This document shows positions 34,956-44,232 of a stretch of 64,000 nt of DNA, piece by piece. The number at the start of each line of letters is the position of its first letter. The stretch's first letter is position 1. Under the pieces are notes generated by a model that was not told where the DNA came from, ran no database searches, and saw only the letters and a list, made by a program, of their open reading frames with translations. This DNA is from Pseudomonas synxantha BG33R. GTDB lineage: Bacteria; Pseudomonadota; Gammaproteobacteria; Pseudomonadales; Pseudomonadaceae. The stretch is taken from contig NZ_CM001514.1 of NCBI RefSeq assembly GCF_000263715.2, positions 6,200,498 through 6,264,497 on the forward strand, given 5' to 3'. A program made the position numbers and the translations under genes.

Positions 34956-35930
34956 ATGCGTAAGTCATTGATGAGGCTGACATTAAGGCAACTTCAGATC
35001 TTTCATGAGGTGTGCGATTTGCGCTCTTACAGCCGTGCCGCCGAGGAAATGTCCCTCACGCAACCGGCCGTCAGCCTGCAAATCCGCCAGCTGGAAGAAC
35101 TGATCGGCCAACCGTTGTTCGACTACGTCGGCAAGAAGCTCTACATGACCGAGGCCGCCGAAGCCCTGCAACGGGCCAGTCGCGATATTTTCGGACGCCT
35201 GGAAAACCTCGATATGCAGCTATCGGACATGCAGGGCTCACTGCAGGGCCAACTGAAGCTGGCGGTGGAATCGAGCGCCAAGTACTTCGTGCCGCACCTG
35301 TTTGCAGCTTTCAAGCGCCAGCACCCGGAAGTGCAACTGCACCTGACCGTGGTCAATCGTGCCCAGGTAATCCGCAGGCTTTCGGATAACCGCGATGATC
35401 TGGTGATCATGTCCATGGTGCCCCAGGACATGGGCCTGGAATTCCTGCCGTTTCTCAATAATCCGATTGTCGCGGTGGCGCTGCCGGATCATCCGTTGAG
35501 CCTGCAAGGGCCGCTGCGCCTGCAAGACCTGGAGCCTTACACGCTGCTTGTCCGCGAACCAGGTTCCGGCACGCGGCTGGCGTGCGAAGAGTACTTCAAG
35601 GAAAAACGCGTGCACTTCACACAGACCGTGGAAGTGGCCTCGGCCGAGGCGCAACGAGAGTGCGTGGTCGCAGGTTTGGGTGTGGCGCTGCTGACGCGCC
35701 ACGCCTTGAACCTGGAACTGGCCACCGGCGGGCTCAAAGAGCTGCCGGTGGAAGAACTGCCGCTGTACCGCAGTTGGTGCCTGGTGCAGGCCAAGGCCAA
35801 ACGCCTGTCACCGGTGGCCCATGCGTTCCTGGGCTTTATCCGCAGCGAACGGGTGCAGATCAGCGCGCTGGCTGAGCGTTTCGCTGGGCAGCCACGGGTG
35901 CCTGCCAATGGAGTTCCGGGTAGTCACTGA
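34956..35930 (+). CDS. pycR: LysR-family regulator, divergent from pycA (PycR)
   Basis: A 324-residue LTTR whose helix-turn-helix is at about residues 18-60 (EVCDLRSYSRAAEEMSLTQPAVSLQIRQLEELIGQPLF), followed by an effector domain. GAGAGGGGA lies about 7 bases before the ATG. Its position opposite pyruvate carboxylase matches PycR in P. aeruginosa. The last 71 bases overlap the 3' end of a small convergent gene. Confidence 0.9.
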   Translation: MRKSLMRLTLRQLQIFHEVCDLRSYSRAAEEMSLTQPAVSLQIRQLEELIGQPLFDYVGKKLYMTEAAEALQRASRDIFGRLENLDMQLSDMQGSLQGQLKLAVESSAKYFVPHLFAAFKRQHPEVQLHLTVVNRAQVIRRLSDNRDDLVIMSMVPQDMGLEFLPFLNNPIVAVALPDHPLSLQGPLRLQDLEPYTLLVREPGSGTRLACEEYFKEKRVHFTQTVEVASAEAQRECVVAGLGVALLTRHALNLELATGGLKELPVEELPLYRSWCLVQAKAKRLSPVAHAFLGFIRSERVQISALAERFAGQPRVPANGVPGSH

Positions 35931-36057
35931 TGCTCTGGAGCAACTGGCGCTCTTCGCAACGGTCTTCGATGGCGCGACGGAACGCCATGCGGCGCTGGTC
36001 TTCCTGCTGACGACGGGTCTTGACGGTGCTGTTGCTGTCTTCGTAGTGCCGAGTCAT
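35860..36057 (-). CDS. Small highly charged protein (65 aa)
   Basis: A 65-residue soluble protein rich in Arg, Gln and Glu (TVKTRRQQEDQRRMAFRRAIEDRCEERQLLQ), predicted mostly helical. GGGAGA lies about 7 bases before the ATG, a good ribosome site. The sequence resembles short Pseudomonas proteins annotated as the PA3496 family, recalled from memory and not checked. Its 3' end overlaps pycR on the other strand by 71 bases. Function unknown. Confidence 0.65.
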   Translation of the reverse strand: MTRHYEDSNSTVKTRRQQEDQRRMAFRRAIEDRCEERQLLQSISDYPELHWQAPVAAQRNAQPAR

Positions 36058-36156
36058 GTGGAGTCTCCCAATGCGAGTACGGGGGAGTACAGGATGGGCG
36101 CGACGGATGACGGGGGGATGACAGCCTCATGAAGATTCTGGATGCATGGAGAATCT

Positions 36157-36184
36157 AATGTGGGAGCAAGCCCCCTCCCACATT
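36157..36184. repeat. GTGGGAG-type intergenic palindrome
   Basis: Arms AATGTGGGAG and CTCCCACATT flank a short CAAGCCCC centre, the same family as 2312 and 60327. It lies 20 bases past the stop codon of the RpiR-type gene and may end its transcription. Confidence 0.8.
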
Positions 36185-36203
36185 GAGCTCTGTGTGCAGG
36201 TAT

Positions 36204-37070
36204 TTAGTCGTCGAGGGCTTTGACGGACTTGGGTGACAGACGCAGGCTACGCAAGCTGCGTTTAACGCTCTTGAGGTGGTTGACCAGGCTCGGGCCGCGA
36301 GCCATGGCCACGCCCATCGCCAACACGTCGATCACCACCAGGTGGGCAATACGCGAGGTCAGCGGTGTGTAGATTTCGGTGTCTTCATGCACGTCGATCG
36401 CCAGGTTAACCGTGGACAGCTCCGCCAATGGCGTCTGGCTCGGGCACAGGGTGATCAGCGAAGCGCCGCTTTCACGCACCAGGTTGGCGGTGATCAGCAG
36501 GTCTTTGGAGCGACCGGACTGGGAAATACAGATGGCCACGTCAGTGGGCTTCAACGTCACTGCCGACATCGCCTGCATGTGCGGGTCGCTGTAGGCCGCG
36601 GCCGTCAGCAGCAGACGGAAGAATTTGTGCTGGGCATCAGCAGCCACCGCGCCGGAAGCGCCAAAGCCATAGAACTCGACGCGCTGGGCCTGGGACATCG
36701 CGGTCACAGCCTTTTGCAGCTCCACCGGGTCGAGCTTCTCGCGCACTTCCATCAGGGTGTGCAGGGTGGTGTCGAAGATTTTCAGGCTGTAGTCGGCGAC
36801 GGAGTCGTCTTCATGGATGGCAAACTGGCCAAAGCTCGCGCCGGCCGCCAGGCTTTGCGCCAGCTTGAGTTTCAAATCCTGAAACCCGGAGCAACCAATG
36901 GCGCGGCAGAAGCGCACGATGGTCGGCTCGCTGATACCCACGCTGTGAGCCAGATCGGCCATGGAACTGTGCATCACGGCCGCAGGGTCAAGCAGCACAT
37001 GATCGGCAACCTTGAGTTCCGATTTGCGTAACAGGTGGCGCGACTGGGCGATATGTTGCAACAGGTTCAA
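36204..37070 (-). CDS. MurR/RpiR family transcriptional regulator (HexR-like)
   Basis: A 288-residue regulator with an N-terminal HTH_6 (DLAHSVGISEPTIVRFCRAIGCSGFQDLKLKLAQSLA, about residues 40-75) and a C-terminal SIS sugar-phosphate-binding domain (VEFYGFGASGAVAADAQHKFFRLLL, and ICISQSGRSKDLL). It resembles HexR, which controls glucose catabolism and responds to KDPG, but its position beside pyc rather than zwf suggests a paralogue. A HexR-like operator at 37115 lies in its own promoter, so autoregulation is likely. Confidence 0.9.
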   Translation of the reverse strand: MNLLQHIAQSRHLLRKSELKVADHVLLDPAAVMHSSMADLAHSVGISEPTIVRFCRAIGCSGFQDLKLKLAQSLAAGASFGQFAIHEDDSVADYSLKIFDTTLHTLMEVREKLDPVELQKAVTAMSQAQRVEFYGFGASGAVAADAQHKFFRLLLTAAAYSDPHMQAMSAVTLKPTDVAICISQSGRSKDLLITANLVRESGASLITLCPSQTPLAELSTVNLAIDVHEDTEIYTPLTSRIAHLVVIDVLAMGVAMARGPSLVNHLKSVKRSLRSLRLSPKSVKALDD

Positions 37071-37114
37071 AGGGCAGGACTCTTGTTATTGGCAGGTGCC
37101 AGGGATGTAGCAAG

Positions 37115-37133
37115 CTTGTAGTTATACTACAAG
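37115..37133. promoter_or_regulatory. HexR-like operator upstream of the RpiR gene
   Basis: CTTGTAGTTATACTACAAG is a palindrome with 8-bp arms and a 3-base centre. It resembles the TGTAATTAAATTACA-type HexR box. It lies 45 bases upstream of the RpiR-type start codon. Confidence 0.7.
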
Positions 37134-37233
37134 AATTGTCGTTTTGCCCGTTCGATGCATCACTAAATCGCCCTGCTCCCCTCTGGTTTCAGCGGGCAGA
37201 CGCCATGTAGCCATAAAGGCAGCCAACGCGGCG

Positions 37234-40107
37234 TTAAGAAAAATCTGCATTTTTGCGTAACAAATCCGCCAGCCCTTCGGCGTGCATTGGCGGGCTGATC
37301 AGATAACCCTGCACCTCATCGCACTGTTCACCGCGCAGAAAATCCAGCTGCTGCTGATCCTCCACGCCCTCGGCCACCACCTTGAGCGCCAGCCCATGGG
37401 CCATGGCAATGATAGCCCGCGTGATAGCGGCATCCTCACGCGCCTGACCGAGACCACGGATAAAGGCCTGGTCGATCTTCACGTAATCCACAGGAATACG
37501 CTTGAGGTAACTGAGGGACGAATAACCGGTACCAAAGTCGTCGATGGCCAGCTTCACCCCCAGGTCACGCAACTGCTGGAAAGTGGCGATGATGTGCTCA
37601 ACGCTATCGAGCAACTGGCTTTCGGTGAGTTCCAACTCAAGGTATTGCGGGTCCAGTCCGGTCTCTTCCAGGACCTGGCGTACCAGGCTGACCAGCTTGC
37701 CCTGACGCAGCTGATGCACCGACAGGTTCACCGACACGCGAATCGGCGCCAGCCCCTGGCGCTGCCACTCGCAAGCTTGCCAGCACGCCTGGCGCAGCAC
37801 GAACTCTCCCAACGGCACGATCAAGCCGGTTTCTTCAGCCAGGCCGATAAAGTCCCCCGGCGGCACCATGCCCCACTGCGGATGCTCCCAGCGAATCAGC
37901 GCCTCGGCGGCATTCAGCTTGCCGGTCGCCAGGCACAACTTCGGCTGGTAGAACACGCTCAGATGGCGCTCCTCGATCGCTTTGCGCAGGTGGTTTTCCA
38001 GCTGCAGACGCTCCAGGGTGCTGGCTTGCAAACTGTCGGTGTAAAACTGGAAATTATTGCCGCCCAGATGCTTGGCGTGCTGCATGGCCATATTCGATTG
38101 GCTGACCAACGCAGAGATTTCCCGCGCATTATCTGGCAGCAAGCTGACACCCATAGAAGCACTGACCACCAGTTCGTGCCCCTCCACCGTTACCGGTACC
38201 CGCAGTTTCGCCAACAGCCGCGTCGCCACGCGCGCCAGGCTCGACAAATTGCCGTAGGCATCGAACAGCACCGCGAACTCATCGCCGGACAAGCGCGCAA
38301 TGGTGTCGGCTTCGGGCAGCGCATTGATCAAACGCCGGGCCATTTTCTGTAACAACTGGTCGGCCACTTCATGGCCCAGGCTGTCATTGAGCAGCTTGAA
38401 GCGGTCCAGGTTGATATGCAGCAGCGCCAGGCTGCGCCCGCCCTGGCGCACGCGTTGATGGGCTTCGTGCAGCCGTTCGCGAAACAGCGAACGGTTGGCC
38501 AGGCCGGTCAGCTCGTCATAGTGAGTAAGGTAGCGCATACGTTCTTCGGATTCGCGCCGTGCCGAAAGATCGGCGAAAAAGCCTACAATATGGCTGACGT
38601 TTCCCCGAACATCGCGCACCACATTCAGTTGCAACCACTGCGGGTAGAGCTCGCCGTTTTTACGCGTTTCTATCAACTCGCCCTGCCAGGTGCCATGGCT
38701 GAGCAGGGCCTGGCGGATCATCGGGAAGTGGCGTCGCGCATCGCGACTGCTGGGCAGCTCCACGACATTGCGACCAAGCATGTCGTGGATGTCAAAACCG
38801 GTGACACGGCTGAACGCTTGGTTCACCGCAATCAGCGCGTACTCGGGATCAAGGATCACGATCCCCTCGCTGGCCGCCTCGAACACCGTCGAGGCGAGCC
38901 GTTGCTGTTCTTCCAGCGCCTTGCTGGCACTGATGTCGCGGCGCGTGCCGAGCATCCGCACGACGCGGCCGTTAGGCGCACGTTCTACTGCGCGCCCACG
39001 GTCCTGGATCCACATCCAATGCCCATCGCCATGACGTATCCGGTATTCCACCTGATAATCCTCACTGCGACCTTTCAAGTGCTCCACCAGCGCGTGCTTG
39101 AGCAATGGCAGGTCGTCGGGGTGCAGGCGCGGCTTGAGGTGGCTGAGCATCGCCTTGACGTATTCAGGCTCCAGGCCGAACAGCTCCTTGAGCTGAGTGT
39201 GATGGACTTCGTCGGTTTGCAGGTTCCAGTCCCACAGGCCCAGTTCACTGGCTTGCAGGGCCATGGCCAGGCGCGCTTCGCTGGTATTGAGGGCGAGGCT
39301 GGCGGCATCCAGTTCCTGGCTGCGTTGCGCCACGCGGTCTTGCAGGCCGATTTGGGCTTCGCGCAGGTCCTGCTCGACCTGGCGGCGCTGCTCGACTTCA
39401 CGCACCAGCTCCAGGTTCAGCTGCTCGCTGCGCTGCCGGGCCTGCTGCAGGTGCTCGATCAGGGCCTGGTTCTGGAAGCGACGCAACAGCCCGCGCTGGA
39501 TCAAGCGGTTGACCTGCCACGCCACCAGGCTCAGGGACGCCAGCAGGATCAGGCCAAGCACGCCCCAGCCCTGCTGCTGTGGGGTACCATTGCAGAAAAG
39601 ATAAGTAATGGCCGGCAACAGGCAGGGCAAGGCAAATGACAGGAAGGCCCAAAGGCTCACGGCATAGGCCACGCTGGCCGACAAGGTAGCGGCGCCGATC
39701 AGGCCGAACACCCAGGCCTGATGCATGAAACTGTCGGTGGGTACCAGGGCAATGGCGGCAATGGACAGGGTCAGGCCGCTGACCGCTGAGCCGAGCATGA
39801 ACATACGCCGCCACACCGGTTGGGCCTGGCGGCTGGGCATGGCCGAATCAAAAGCCGCCACCTGGATCACGCGCATCGCCACCAGAGCGAGTAACCAGAG
39901 CAACCAGAGACTGTCGAGCAGGTAGTGCTCGGGATTCCACAGCAACCAGGCGCAGACCAGGCCATTGACCAGCATCAGCAGCGTCGGCAGCAACGAGCCC
40001 TGATACAGCAGGCGTGTGCGCTCGACCGCCATTTGGGTTGCATAGTGTTTGCGGATGACCTGCGCGGGCGCCACCGAGGGGCCAAACAGGTCAGTGCTAA
40101 GGGTCAT
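37234..40107 (-). CDS. Membrane-bound PAS-GGDEF-EAL cyclic-di-GMP protein
   Basis: A 957-residue signalling protein. Residues about 25-215 hold six or so hydrophobic helices, then a coiled coil (about 220-290). Two PAS domains follow (about 290-540), the first with a WNLQTDEVHHT core. The diguanylate cyclase domain reads LSGDEFAVLF, so the first Gly of GGDEF is Ser. The EAL domain begins AAEALIRWEHPQWG and retains DDFGTGYSSLSYLKRIPVDYVKIDQAF. Phosphodiesterase activity is likely; cyclase activity is possible. The ATG at 40107 gives a sensible membrane-proximal start, and upstream codons look non-coding. Confidence 0.9.
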   Translation of the reverse strand: MTLSTDLFGPSVAPAQVIRKHYATQMAVERTRLLYQGSLLPTLLMLVNGLVCAWLLWNPEHYLLDSLWLLWLLALVAMRVIQVAAFDSAMPSRQAQPVWRRMFMLGSAVSGLTLSIAAIALVPTDSFMHQAWVFGLIGAATLSASVAYAVSLWAFLSFALPCLLPAITYLFCNGTPQQQGWGVLGLILLASLSLVAWQVNRLIQRGLLRRFQNQALIEHLQQARQRSEQLNLELVREVEQRRQVEQDLREAQIGLQDRVAQRSQELDAASLALNTSEARLAMALQASELGLWDWNLQTDEVHHTQLKELFGLEPEYVKAMLSHLKPRLHPDDLPLLKHALVEHLKGRSEDYQVEYRIRHGDGHWMWIQDRGRAVERAPNGRVVRMLGTRRDISASKALEEQQRLASTVFEAASEGIVILDPEYALIAVNQAFSRVTGFDIHDMLGRNVVELPSSRDARRHFPMIRQALLSHGTWQGELIETRKNGELYPQWLQLNVVRDVRGNVSHIVGFFADLSARRESEERMRYLTHYDELTGLANRSLFRERLHEAHQRVRQGGRSLALLHINLDRFKLLNDSLGHEVADQLLQKMARRLINALPEADTIARLSGDEFAVLFDAYGNLSSLARVATRLLAKLRVPVTVEGHELVVSASMGVSLLPDNAREISALVSQSNMAMQHAKHLGGNNFQFYTDSLQASTLERLQLENHLRKAIEERHLSVFYQPKLCLATGKLNAAEALIRWEHPQWGMVPPGDFIGLAEETGLIVPLGEFVLRQACWQACEWQRQGLAPIRVSVNLSVHQLRQGKLVSLVRQVLEETGLDPQYLELELTESQLLDSVEHIIATFQQLRDLGVKLAIDDFGTGYSSLSYLKRIPVDYVKIDQAFIRGLGQAREDAAITRAIIAMAHGLALKVVAEGVEDQQQLDFLRGEQCDEVQGYLISPPMHAEGLADLLRKNADFS

Positions 40108-40386
40108 AGGCGATGTTCTTATAATGGTGAACCCGAAACGTCGACGGAGCATACACAAGCAAGCGCCTGGGCCAAACTGCCCCACGTCATAAAAAACCGC
40201 CTGCAATGGGCCGCAAACCTTTGGCCCAGACAGCTTGAGCAAGACGCGGCGCGGGCTGCGGCCCATGACCGACCGGTCATCCCTCGCGACAGAATCTTTG
40301 CCCGCTGGGTGGTGTGCGAAGTGTTTTGCGTCGACCACCGGGCATTGGGATTTGCCCGAGCCCCTTTAGGCCCATAGAATGCGTCG

Positions 40387-42570
40387 ATGCGCGATGATCT
40401 CTCTCTTTTGCTGAACTCCCTCAACGATGCCCAACGCCAGGCCGTAGCGGCCCCCGTTGGCCGTCAGTTGGTCCTGGCCGGTGCTGGCTCCGGTAAAACC
40501 CGAGTGCTGGTGCACCGTATCGCCTGGTTGATCCAGGTCGAAAACGCGTCCCCGCATTCCATCCTGTCGGTGACCTTCACCAACAAGGCCGCTGCCGAGA
40601 TGCGCCATCGCATCGAGCAGTTGATGGGCATCAGCCCGGCCGGCATGTGGGTGGGTACCTTCCACGGCCTGGCGCACCGCCTGTTGCGGGCCCATTGGCA
40701 GGAAGCGGGGCTGAGCCAGACCTTCCAGATCCTCGACAGCGATGACCAGCAACGCCTGGTCAAACGGGTGATCCGCGAACTGGGCCTGGATGAACAACGC
40801 TGGCCGGCGCGTCAGGCCCAGTGGTTTATCAACGGCCAGAAAGACGAGGGCCTGCGCCCGCAACATATCCAGGCCAGCGGCGACTTGTTCCTGGCCACCA
40901 TGCGCAGCATTTATGAAGCCTACGAGGCGGCCTGCGCACGCGCCGGCGTGATCGACTTCTCCGAACTGTTGCTGCGCGCTCTGGACCTGTGGCGTGACAA
41001 CCCCGGTTTGCTGGCCCATTACCAGAAGCGCTTCCGCCACATCCTGGTCGACGAGTTCCAGGACACCAACGCCGTGCAGTACGCCTGGTTGCGCCTGCTG
41101 GCCAAGGGCGGCGACAGCCTCATGGTGGTGGGTGATGACGACCAGTCGATCTACGGCTGGCGCGGCGCGAAAATCGAGAATATCTATCAGTATTCCGAGG
41201 ACTTCCCGGACGCGGTGACCATTCGTCTGGAGCAGAACTACCGCTCCACCGCCGGGATTCTCAAGGCCGCCAACGCCTTGATCGCCAACAACACCGGGCG
41301 CCTGGGCAAAGAGCTGTGGACCGACGGCGGCGAAGGCGAAGCGATCAACCTGTATGCCGCGTTCAACGAACACGATGAAGCACGCTACGTGGTGGAAACC
41401 ATCGAAAGCGCGCTGAAAACCGGGCTGGCCCGTAGCGATATCGCGATTCTGTACCGCTCCAACGCCCAATCGCGGGTACTGGAAGAAGCCTTGCTGCGCG
41501 AACGTATCCCGTACCGCATCTACGGCGGCCAGCGTTTCTTCGAGCGTGCCGAAATCAAGAACGCCATGGCCTACCTGCGCTTGCTCGAAGGCCGTGGTAA
41601 CGATGCGGCGCTGGAGCGGGTGATCAATATCCCGGCCCGCGGCATTGGCGAGAAAACCGTTGAAGCGATCCGCGACCATGCGCGCCATGCCGATGTGTCG
41701 ATGTGGGAAGCCATGCGTTTGCTGATCGCCAACAAAGGCTTGACCGGCCGCGCCGCCGGGGCCTTGGGGGTGTTTGTCGAGCTGATCGAGAACCTGGCCG
41801 CCAAGTGCGCAGAAATGCCCCTGCACTTGATGACCCAGACCGTGATCGAGCAGTCCGGCCTGATCGCCTACCACGAGGCGGAAAAAGGCGAGAAAGGCCA
41901 GGCCCGGGTCGAAAACCTTGAGGAACTGGTCAGCGCTGCCCGCGCCTTTGAAAACACCGAGGAAGATGAAGAGCTGACGCCGCTCGCCGCCTTCCTGGGT
42001 CATGCATCACTGGAAGCCGGCGATACCCAGGCCGATGAGCATGAAGACAGCATCCAGTTGATGACGTTGCACAGCGCCAAGGGCCTGGAATTCCCCTATG
42101 TGTTCCTGGTGGGCATGGAAGAAGGCCTGTTCCCCCACAAGATGAGCCTGGAAGAGCCCGGCCGCCTTGAAGAAGAACGCCGCCTGGCCTACGTGGGCAT
42201 TACCCGGGCGATGCAGAACCTGGTGATGACCTACGCGGAGACCCGACGCCTGTATGGCAGCGAGACCTACAACAAGGTGTCGCGTTTCGTACGTGAAGTG
42301 CCGAAGGGCTTGATCCAGGAAGTGCGCCTGTCCAACAGCGTCAGTCGCCCGTTCGGGGGCGGCCAGCAGCAGAACTCCAGCACTATGTTTGCCGGTTCCG
42401 AGATTCCTGAAACCCCGTTCAGCCTTGGCCAGCAGGTCAAACATGCGATCTTCGGCGAAGGTGTGATCCTCAATTTCGAAGGCGCCGGTGCCCAGGCCCG
42501 GGTGCAGGTGAACTTCGCCGAAGGCAGCAAGTGGCTGATGATGGGTTACGCGAAGCTCGAAGCGGTCTGA
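40387..42570 (+). CDS. uvrD: DNA helicase II
   Basis: A 727-residue superfamily 1A helicase for nucleotide excision and mismatch repair. Walker A is AGAGSGKTRVL (from residue 31), motif Ia TFTNKAAAEMRHR, motif II VDEFQDTN, motif III VVGDDDQSIYGWRGA, motif IV RLEQNYRS, motif V LMTLHSAKGLEFPYVFLVGMEEGLFP and motif VI ERRLAYVGITRA. Length and motif order are typical of UvrD. The ATG is chosen from the family N-terminus. No clear LexA box was seen upstream. Confidence 0.97.
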   Translation: MRDDLSLLLNSLNDAQRQAVAAPVGRQLVLAGAGSGKTRVLVHRIAWLIQVENASPHSILSVTFTNKAAAEMRHRIEQLMGISPAGMWVGTFHGLAHRLLRAHWQEAGLSQTFQILDSDDQQRLVKRVIRELGLDEQRWPARQAQWFINGQKDEGLRPQHIQASGDLFLATMRSIYEAYEAACARAGVIDFSELLLRALDLWRDNPGLLAHYQKRFRHILVDEFQDTNAVQYAWLRLLAKGGDSLMVVGDDDQSIYGWRGAKIENIYQYSEDFPDAVTIRLEQNYRSTAGILKAANALIANNTGRLGKELWTDGGEGEAINLYAAFNEHDEARYVVETIESALKTGLARSDIAILYRSNAQSRVLEEALLRERIPYRIYGGQRFFERAEIKNAMAYLRLLEGRGNDAALERVINIPARGIGEKTVEAIRDHARHADVSMWEAMRLLIANKGLTGRAAGALGVFVELIENLAAKCAEMPLHLMTQTVIEQSGLIAYHEAEKGEKGQARVENLEELVSAARAFENTEEDEELTPLAAFLGHASLEAGDTQADEHEDSIQLMTLHSAKGLEFPYVFLVGMEEGLFPHKMSLEEPGRLEEERRLAYVGITRAMQNLVMTYAETRRLYGSETYNKVSRFVREVPKGLIQEVRLSNSVSRPFGGGQQQNSSTMFAGSEIPETPFSLGQQVKHAIFGEGVILNFEGAGAQARVQVNFAEGSKWLMMGYAKLEAV

Positions 42571-42580
42571 AGCGAGCTGT

Positions 42581-42612
42581 TTGTGGCGAGGCAGCTTGCT
42601 CCCTCGCCACAA
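42581..42612. repeat. GTGGCGAG-type palindrome after uvrD
   Basis: Arms TTGTGGCGAG and CTCGCCACAA flank GCAGCTTGCTCC. It is a variant of the GTGGGAG family and lies 10 bases after the uvrD stop codon. A second dyad, ATTGGCCCG/CGGGCCAAT, follows at 42637-42673. Confidence 0.75.
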
Positions 42613-42803
42613 GAAACACTGCGTAACATGAAGATTATTGGCCCGCCCTTGTTTTAGAAGAGCACGGGCCAATATCTGTAGTTAGTCCTACAGACCCTTC
42701 GGATTTGGTCTTACGCAAAAGCCCGAAACATTATGCCGCTAGCCACTGCCACGACACCTGTGCAACATGGCGCGCGTGCAATCCACAAATGGGAATTCCC
42801 TTT

Positions 42804-43673
42804 ATGAAACGTTTTCTTAGCATCGCCATGGCGTTGTGCATCGGCTTGACGATGAGCCTGGACGCCAACGCCAAACGCTTCGGTGGCGGCAAAAGCTCTG
42901 GCGCAGCGCCGACTCACCAAACCAGTCAAATGGCTCCATCCGCCGGTGCCGGCGGTGCTGCCGCAACTGCGGGTGCAGCCGGTGCGGCTGGCGCTGCTGC
43001 CAAGGCCGGCGGTGCTTCGCGCTGGTTGGGCCCTCTGGCCGGTATCGCCGCCGGTGGCCTGCTCGCGTCCATGTTCATGGGCGGCGGCTTCCAGGGCATG
43101 CAGATCTTCGACATCCTGATCCTGGCCGTCATCGCCTTCGTGATCTTCCGCTTTATCGCTGCCCGTCGCCGCAAGCAGCAGGAGCACCTTGCTCCAGCCG
43201 GCGCGCCGATGCAGCGTGAAGTGTTCGAGCAGAAGCCAGCCATGGGTTCGATCTTCGGTGGTTCGGCAGCACCTGCCGCCGCCCGTCCGGTGATCAATGC
43301 TCCGGCCTGGTTCAACGAAGAGCGTTTCGTAGAAGCGGCCCGCAGCCACTTCCAGTCCCTGCAACAGCACTGGGACGCTAACGAAATGGACAAGATTGCC
43401 GAGTTCGTGACCCCGCAACTGCTGGAGTTCCTCAAGCGCGAACGCGCCGAGATCGGCGATGCGTTCCAGTCGACCTACATCGACGACCTGCGCGTACAGC
43501 TTGAAGGTGTGGATGATCGTGCCGACAAGACTATCGCCACCCTGACCTTCAGCGGCGTGTCGAAGTCGTCGCGTTTCGACCAGGGCGAAGTGTTCAGCGA
43601 AAGCTGGAACATGGAACGTGCCCAGGGCGAGAACCAGCCATGGCTGGTCGCCGGTATCCGCCAGAACGGCTGA
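42804..43673 (+). CDS. Tim44-like domain membrane protein
   Basis: A 289-residue protein with a signal peptide or N-terminal anchor (MKRFLSIAMALCIGLTMSLDANA). A low-complexity Ala/Gly region is followed by two hydrophobic segments (about residues 75-95 and 100-120). The C-terminal Tim44-like domain (about 165-289) starts WFNEERFVEAARSHFQSLQQHWDANEMDKIAEFVTPQLLEFL. The bacterial role of this domain is not established; membrane association is clear. The ATG at 42804 gives the expected signal sequence. A strong terminator follows. Confidence 0.85.
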   Translation: MKRFLSIAMALCIGLTMSLDANAKRFGGGKSSGAAPTHQTSQMAPSAGAGGAAATAGAAGAAGAAAKAGGASRWLGPLAGIAAGGLLASMFMGGGFQGMQIFDILILAVIAFVIFRFIAARRRKQQEHLAPAGAPMQREVFEQKPAMGSIFGGSAAPAAARPVINAPAWFNEERFVEAARSHFQSLQQHWDANEMDKIAEFVTPQLLEFLKRERAEIGDAFQSTYIDDLRVQLEGVDDRADKTIATLTFSGVSKSSRFDQGEVFSESWNMERAQGENQPWLVAGIRQNG

Positions 43674-43701
43674 TACTCACGCGTTTGAGCAAGCGGTAAC
43701 A

Positions 43702-43727
43702 AAAACCCCGGACATGTCCGGGGTTTT
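43702..43727. terminator. Bidirectional-looking intrinsic terminator
   Basis: The self-complementary CCCCGGACATGTCCGGGG is flanked by A5 on the left and T4 on the right, so it can act on either strand. It directly follows the Tim44-domain gene. Confidence 0.9.
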
Positions 43728-43808
43728 CTATTTCACGGTTGCACTTATAGCGAGCTACTGTATAAAACGCCCCTATAAACCGCGCCATCTAGCAAGAGGA
43801 TCCCGGCC

Positions 43809-44216
43809 GTGGAAGAAATCATCGAACAATTGCGTGAAGCCAACGAACCGGTCCCGGTTCCTTTGGAGCTGCCTGACGAAGACCTGCTGGTGGAGATCGA
43901 GGAACAACTGTTCATCGACATCCCCTTTGTCTTCCGCGAATTCCTGCTGACTGTCAGCGACGTGGTGTACGGCAGCCTGGAGCCGGTGACCGTCACCGAC
44001 CCACAATCCCATACCTACCTGCCGGACGTTGCCGCCAACGCCTGGGACGCCGGCGTCGACCGCAGCATGATCCCGATCTGCCAGGACGGCGATGACTACT
44101 ACTGCGTCGAAGAAGACGGCACCGTGGTGCTGTGGTCCGGTGAAGAAGAACTCGTTACCGAAGAAACCTGGGAGTCGGTGTGGCACTGGGCGCGGGACGT
44201 CTGGCTGGAAAGCTGA
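43809..44216 (+). CDS. SMI1/KNR4 family protein
   Basis: A 135-residue acidic protein of the SMI1/KNR4 superfamily, with LPDEDLLVEIEEQLFIDIPFVFREFLLTVSDVVYGSLEP and DGDDYYCVEEDGTVVLWSGEEE as core. This fold is common in immunity proteins against contact-dependent toxins, but it also occurs in lone proteins like this one; no toxin gene adjoins it. It starts with GTG, preceded by AGAGGA at about 9 bases. Confidence 0.85.
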   Translation: MEEIIEQLREANEPVPVPLELPDEDLLVEIEEQLFIDIPFVFREFLLTVSDVVYGSLEPVTVTDPQSHTYLPDVAANAWDAGVDRSMIPICQDGDDYYCVEEDGTVVLWSGEEELVTEETWESVWHWARDVWLES

Positions 44217-44232
44217 GTCCCACACCCAACCT

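Noticed and set aside
40366..42003. 545-codon frame antisense to uvrD
   Set aside because: UvrD motifs are complete on the plus strand; the minus frame shows no recognisable features.
43809..44216. SMI1/KNR4 protein as immunity to a neighbouring toxin
   Set aside because: The flanking genes are a Tim44-domain protein and an antiporter; no toxin or secretion gene is close, so an immunity role is unsupported.
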